From DTU019 sp050949825 (lineage in GTDB: Bacteria; Bacillota; Syntrophomonadia; Syntrophomonadales; Syntrophomonadaceae), in assembly GCA_050949825.1 (NCBI GenBank), contig JBMNGL010000011.1:1-18402 (forward strand): a stretch of 18,402 nt of DNA. Reading direction: 5' to 3'. A program made the position numbers and the translations under genes. Of the stretch, positions 15,729-18,402 are shown piece after piece (positions within the stretch are counted from its first letter, which is position 1; every line of letters begins with the position of its first letter). The notes beneath the pieces are model-generated. The model was not told the origin of the DNA and made no database searches. It saw only the letters and a list, made by a program, of their open reading frames with translations.

Positions 15729-16430
15729 ATGGTCAAGAAAAAAAAAGCAACCCGTGAGCATTTCCTGATTACACAGGAAAACCCTAAATCAGTCGTGGCT
15801 GAAGCCTACCGCACCCTGCGCACCAATATGGGTTTTACTGAAATGGACCGCCCCTGCCGCACGGTATTGGTCACCAGTGTTCATCCCATGGAAGGCAAAT
15901 CCACTATAACCGCCAACCTGGCCGTGGTCATGGCTCAGGCCGGGCACAAGGTTTTAGTGGTGGACTGTGATCTGCGCAAACCCCGGCAGCATCAGATATT
16001 CAATGTAAGCAACCAGAGCGGGCTGACCAACTGCCTGCTAAACCGCGCCACCGTAGCCGAGACCGTACATTCTTCAATAGCCGACAATTTCAGTTTATTG
16101 ACCTCCGGCCCCATTCCGCCCAACCCCTCAGAGATACTGTCCTCTGAATATACCAGGGCGTTTTGGGCAGGCCTGAAGGATCATTATAATTATATATTCA
16201 TTGATTCACCGCCGGTTTTAACCGTGGCCGATGCCGCTATCCTGTCCTCACAGGTGGACGGGGTGCTGCTGGTATTCGCCAGCGGCAGCACCCGCATCGA
16301 TCATGCCCGGGAAGCCAGGGACCAGCTCAACAAGGCCAATGCCCACATTATCGGGGTGGTTTTGAACCGGGCCAAAATAGCAAAAAGCAAGTATCAGTAT
16401 TACTACTACAGCAGTGAAGCCTCCATTTAG
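15729..16430 (+). CDS. BY-kinase: bacterial tyrosine autokinase, CapB/YwqD type
   Basis: 233-residue cytoplasmic kinase that autophosphorylates its C-terminal tyrosines when bound to the Wzz-like adaptor. The sequence shows the EAYRTLRTN oligomerisation motif (25-33), Walker A SVHPMEGKST (50-59), Walker A' VLVVDCDLRKP (75-85), Walker B YIFIDSPP (155-162), and a tyrosine cluster at the C-terminus (Tyr222 and Tyr224-227, YQYYYY). Walker A has Met where many homologues have Gly (PGEGKS), while the Lys and Ser/Thr are kept. ATG 15729 is supported by GGGAGG 9 nt upstream; a longer frame from 15684 would lie within the preceding gene. It is the only intact kinase in the window, so it may serve both adaptors. 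Confidence 0.95.
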   Translation: MVKKKKATREHFLITQENPKSVVAEAYRTLRTNMGFTEMDRPCRTVLVTSVHPMEGKSTITANLAVVMAQAGHKVLVVDCDLRKPRQHQIFNVSNQSGLTNCLLNRATVAETVHSSIADNFSLLTSGPIPPNPSEILSSEYTRAFWAGLKDHYNYIFIDSPPVLTVADAAILSSQVDGVLLVFASGSTRIDHAREARDQLNKANAHIIGVVLNRAKIAKSKYQYYYYSSEASI

Positions 16431-16464
16431 TGGTGTGGCTAAAAAGGTTTAAGGGATCCTGATT

Positions 16465-18336
16465 ATGAAAATCGTACTGCGCAAAACTGTATTAATGATG
16501 GTTGATGCCTTTTTAATCAATTTGGCAGTTTTATTGACCCTCTTGATTCGCTTTGCCGGACACATACCCCCGGACGAAATACAGGCGTATTTCATTTCCG
16601 CGCCGCTCTTCACCATTGTGACCTTGGCAACCCTGTATTTTTTTAAAATATACAACCGCCTGTGGGAGTATGCCAGTCTTGACGAGGTAGGGTCAATAGT
16701 GAAAGCCAGCAGTGTAAGTATTCTGATCGTATTGGCTATTACCCATATGATTAGCCTGGATTTCTTGCCGCGCAGCATTTATATTGGATCCTGGCTTAAC
16801 CTGATTGCAATTATCGGCGGTTCCCGCATCTTCTGGCGCATGATTCGCGAAAGGGCTTTTGAGGCCAAAAACAATAAGGAGGCCACCCGCAGGGTATTAA
16901 TCGTAGGGGCCGGCAGCGGCGGCGCCCTATTGGCCCGGGAGATCCAGAATAACCCGGGTTTGAAACGCACCGTAGTCGGTTTTGTGGATGATGATGCTAA
17001 CAAATACAAAATGATCCTGGCCGGGATACCGGTCCTGGGCTATATCTATAGAGTCCCCGGCCTGGTGCAGGAATTAAACATTGATGAAATCATCATCGCC
17101 ATCCCCTCTGCTGAAGGCCGCATTATCCGCGAGATTTATCAAATCTGCAAAAAAACCCCGGCCCAGGTGCGCATTCTTCCCGGCATACTGAGCAATGTTT
17201 CCGCCAACCTGTTCCGCAAGCTGCGCCAGGTGCAGATGGAAGACCTGTTGCGCCGGCAGCCGGTAAAGGTGGATATGGAGCATATCGCACAGTATATACA
17301 GGCCAAAACCGTCCTGGTGACCGGGGCGGGCGGTTCCATCGGCTCGGAACTATGCCGGCAGATATTGGAGCTAAAACCATCTCGCCTCATCCTGCTGGAC
17401 AACTCCGAGAACGGATTATTCGAAATTGAAAACGAGTTGCTGGAAAAAGGTCTATGTGTAGAATTATTTGCCGAACTGGCTGATGTGCGCAACCGCGACA
17501 AACTGGAGTCGATTTTTATTAAACATAAACCCCGGGTGGTTTTCCATGCGGCTGCTTACAAACATGTGCCCATGATGGAAAAACACCCCGAAGAGGCCAT
17601 GAGCAACAATGTCAACGGCACCCGCATCGTGGCCGAACTGGCCGACAAATATGAGACTGAAACCTTTATAATGATATCCACTGACAAGGCCGTCAACCCC
17701 ACCAGCATCATGGGAGCCAGCAAACGCATCGCCGAGCTGGTGGTCAAAGACATCAACCGCAACAGCAAAACCCGTTTTGCCGTGGTGCGTTTCGGCAATG
17801 TACTGGGCAGCCGGGGCAGTGTGGTACCGATATTCATGAAACAGATTGAAAGCGGCGGACCCATCACCGTCACCCACCCGGAGATGAAACGCTACTTCAT
17901 GACCATCCCCGAAGCCGTACTGCTGGTAATCCAGGCCGGATCCATGGCCAGGGGCGGGGAGATCTTCGTCCTGGATATGGGCGAGCCGATCAAAATCGAC
18001 GACCTGGCCCGGGAACTGATACAGCTATCAGGATTAAAACCGGACAAGGACATCGACATAGTATATACCGGCATCAGGCCCGGGGAAAAACTTTACGAAG
18101 AGTTGTTCACCGATCGCGAAGGCCTGACCGCAACCCCGCACGAACGCATCTTCATATCCACCAAACCCATAGATGACAAATATATCGACATAAGCAAATC
18201 CATCAACGCCATGTTGACCCGTTCGGCAAACGGTTATACCGAAATATTGAAAATGGTCAGAGAACTGGTGCCCGAGTACCAGCGGGGCAATGTGGCGGAA
18301 ATGCCATCCAAGCCGAAGAAGGAACAGGTGGGGTAG
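16465..18336 (+). CDS. Membrane-bound nucleotide-sugar 4,6-dehydratase (CapD/EpsC/WbpM/PglF family)
   Basis: 623 residues. Four membrane helices lie at about 9-29, 45-62, 82-100 and 108-123, followed by a first Rossmann-like domain (VLIVGAGSGG, 144-153) and an extended SDR dehydratase domain with TGAGGSIG (286-293). The active site has STDKA (405-409) and Met416-xxx-Lys420 (MGASK), with Met replacing the usual SDR tyrosine, as in the large WbpM/PglF-type UDP-GlcNAc 4,6-dehydratases. The likely reaction is UDP-GlcNAc to a UDP-4-keto-6-deoxy sugar, the first step towards di-N-acetylbacillosamine, FucNAc or QuiNAc type sugars; the exact product is not determinable here. AAGGG lies 9 nt before the ATG, 34 bp after the kinase, so it probably belongs to the same operon. 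The C-terminal 20 residues are charged and non-conserved. Confidence 0.95.
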   Translation: MKIVLRKTVLMMVDAFLINLAVLLTLLIRFAGHIPPDEIQAYFISAPLFTIVTLATLYFFKIYNRLWEYASLDEVGSIVKASSVSILIVLAITHMISLDFLPRSIYIGSWLNLIAIIGGSRIFWRMIRERAFEAKNNKEATRRVLIVGAGSGGALLAREIQNNPGLKRTVVGFVDDDANKYKMILAGIPVLGYIYRVPGLVQELNIDEIIIAIPSAEGRIIREIYQICKKTPAQVRILPGILSNVSANLFRKLRQVQMEDLLRRQPVKVDMEHIAQYIQAKTVLVTGAGGSIGSELCRQILELKPSRLILLDNSENGLFEIENELLEKGLCVELFAELADVRNRDKLESIFIKHKPRVVFHAAAYKHVPMMEKHPEEAMSNNVNGTRIVAELADKYETETFIMISTDKAVNPTSIMGASKRIAELVVKDINRNSKTRFAVVRFGNVLGSRGSVVPIFMKQIESGGPITVTHPEMKRYFMTIPEAVLLVIQAGSMARGGEIFVLDMGEPIKIDDLARELIQLSGLKPDKDIDIVYTGIRPGEKLYEELFTDREGLTATPHERIFISTKPIDDKYIDISKSINAMLTRSANGYTEILKMVRELVPEYQRGNVAEMPSKPKKEQVG

Positions 18337-18348
18337 GGATACAGAATA

Positions 18349-18368
18349 GGGGACATTCCTGCGTGTTC
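18349..18368. repeat. Possible second member of the GGGGACA hairpin repeat
   Basis: GGGGACA-TTCCTGCGTG-TTC just after the last stop resembles GGGGACAGTTCTTCGTGCTTC after SLH protein 1 (9477-9497). GGGGACA can also pair with TGTCTCC about 20 nt further on. The similarity is short and the window ends soon after. Confidence 0.3.
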
Positions 18369-18402
18369 GGCGGGTGTGTCTCCTTTTGGGTTGAGAGGTT
18401 GG

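Overview
The window looks like the chromosome of a Bacillota (Clostridia-like) bacterium with an S-layer. The support is two secreted proteins with three SLH domains each, the split Wzz-like adaptor plus separate BY-kinase typical of Gram-positives, a PHP-type tyrosine phosphatase, several TTG/GTG starts behind strong GGAGG ribosome sites, and a heterodimeric ABC exporter with one degenerate ATP site. Base composition is moderate. No rRNA, tRNA, transposase or CRISPR was seen, and I cannot name a genus.

Region 1 (1-5925): a two-gene ABC exporter operon on the minus strand (663-4336) sits between two large non-coding repeat arrays. Both arrays are built from the same palindromic core of about 85 bp, in opposite orientations. 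Array 1 (1-664, running off the left edge) alternates cores with 23-bp tandem units. Array 2 (4435-5917) is five blocks of n x 27 bp plus about 120 bp, with n = 4, 4, 3, 3 and 21. The spacings 228, 228, 201 and 201, and the 687-bp last interval between core starts, fit this exactly.

Region 2 (about 6141-18336): a plus-strand cell-surface and exopolysaccharide locus. The gene order is SLH protein 1, SLH protein 2, a small membrane-anchored protein of unknown function, Wzz-like adaptor A, PHP phosphatase, Wzz-like adaptor B, BY-kinase, and a membrane-bound CapD/EpsC-type nucleotide-sugar dehydratase. The adaptor, kinase and phosphatase form a phosphorylation switch for polysaccharide export. 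The dehydratase supplies a sugar precursor. The SLH proteins bind the wall polymer that such loci often make or decorate.

The most notable discovery is that Region 2 looks like two tandem, partly decayed copies of one module. Each copy opens with a homologous leader of about 200 nt that ends in an intrinsic terminator (6141-6350 and 13122-13313), and each carries a Wzz-like gene. Module 1 ends in a 66-bp relic of a BY-kinase start (13048-13113) where module 2 has the intact kinase. Module 2 carries a relic (about 13337-13400) matching the small membrane protein that is intact in module 1. The leaders match no riboswitch class I recognise. They could form mutually exclusive terminator and antiterminator structures, so they may be a shared attenuator for surface-polymer genes.
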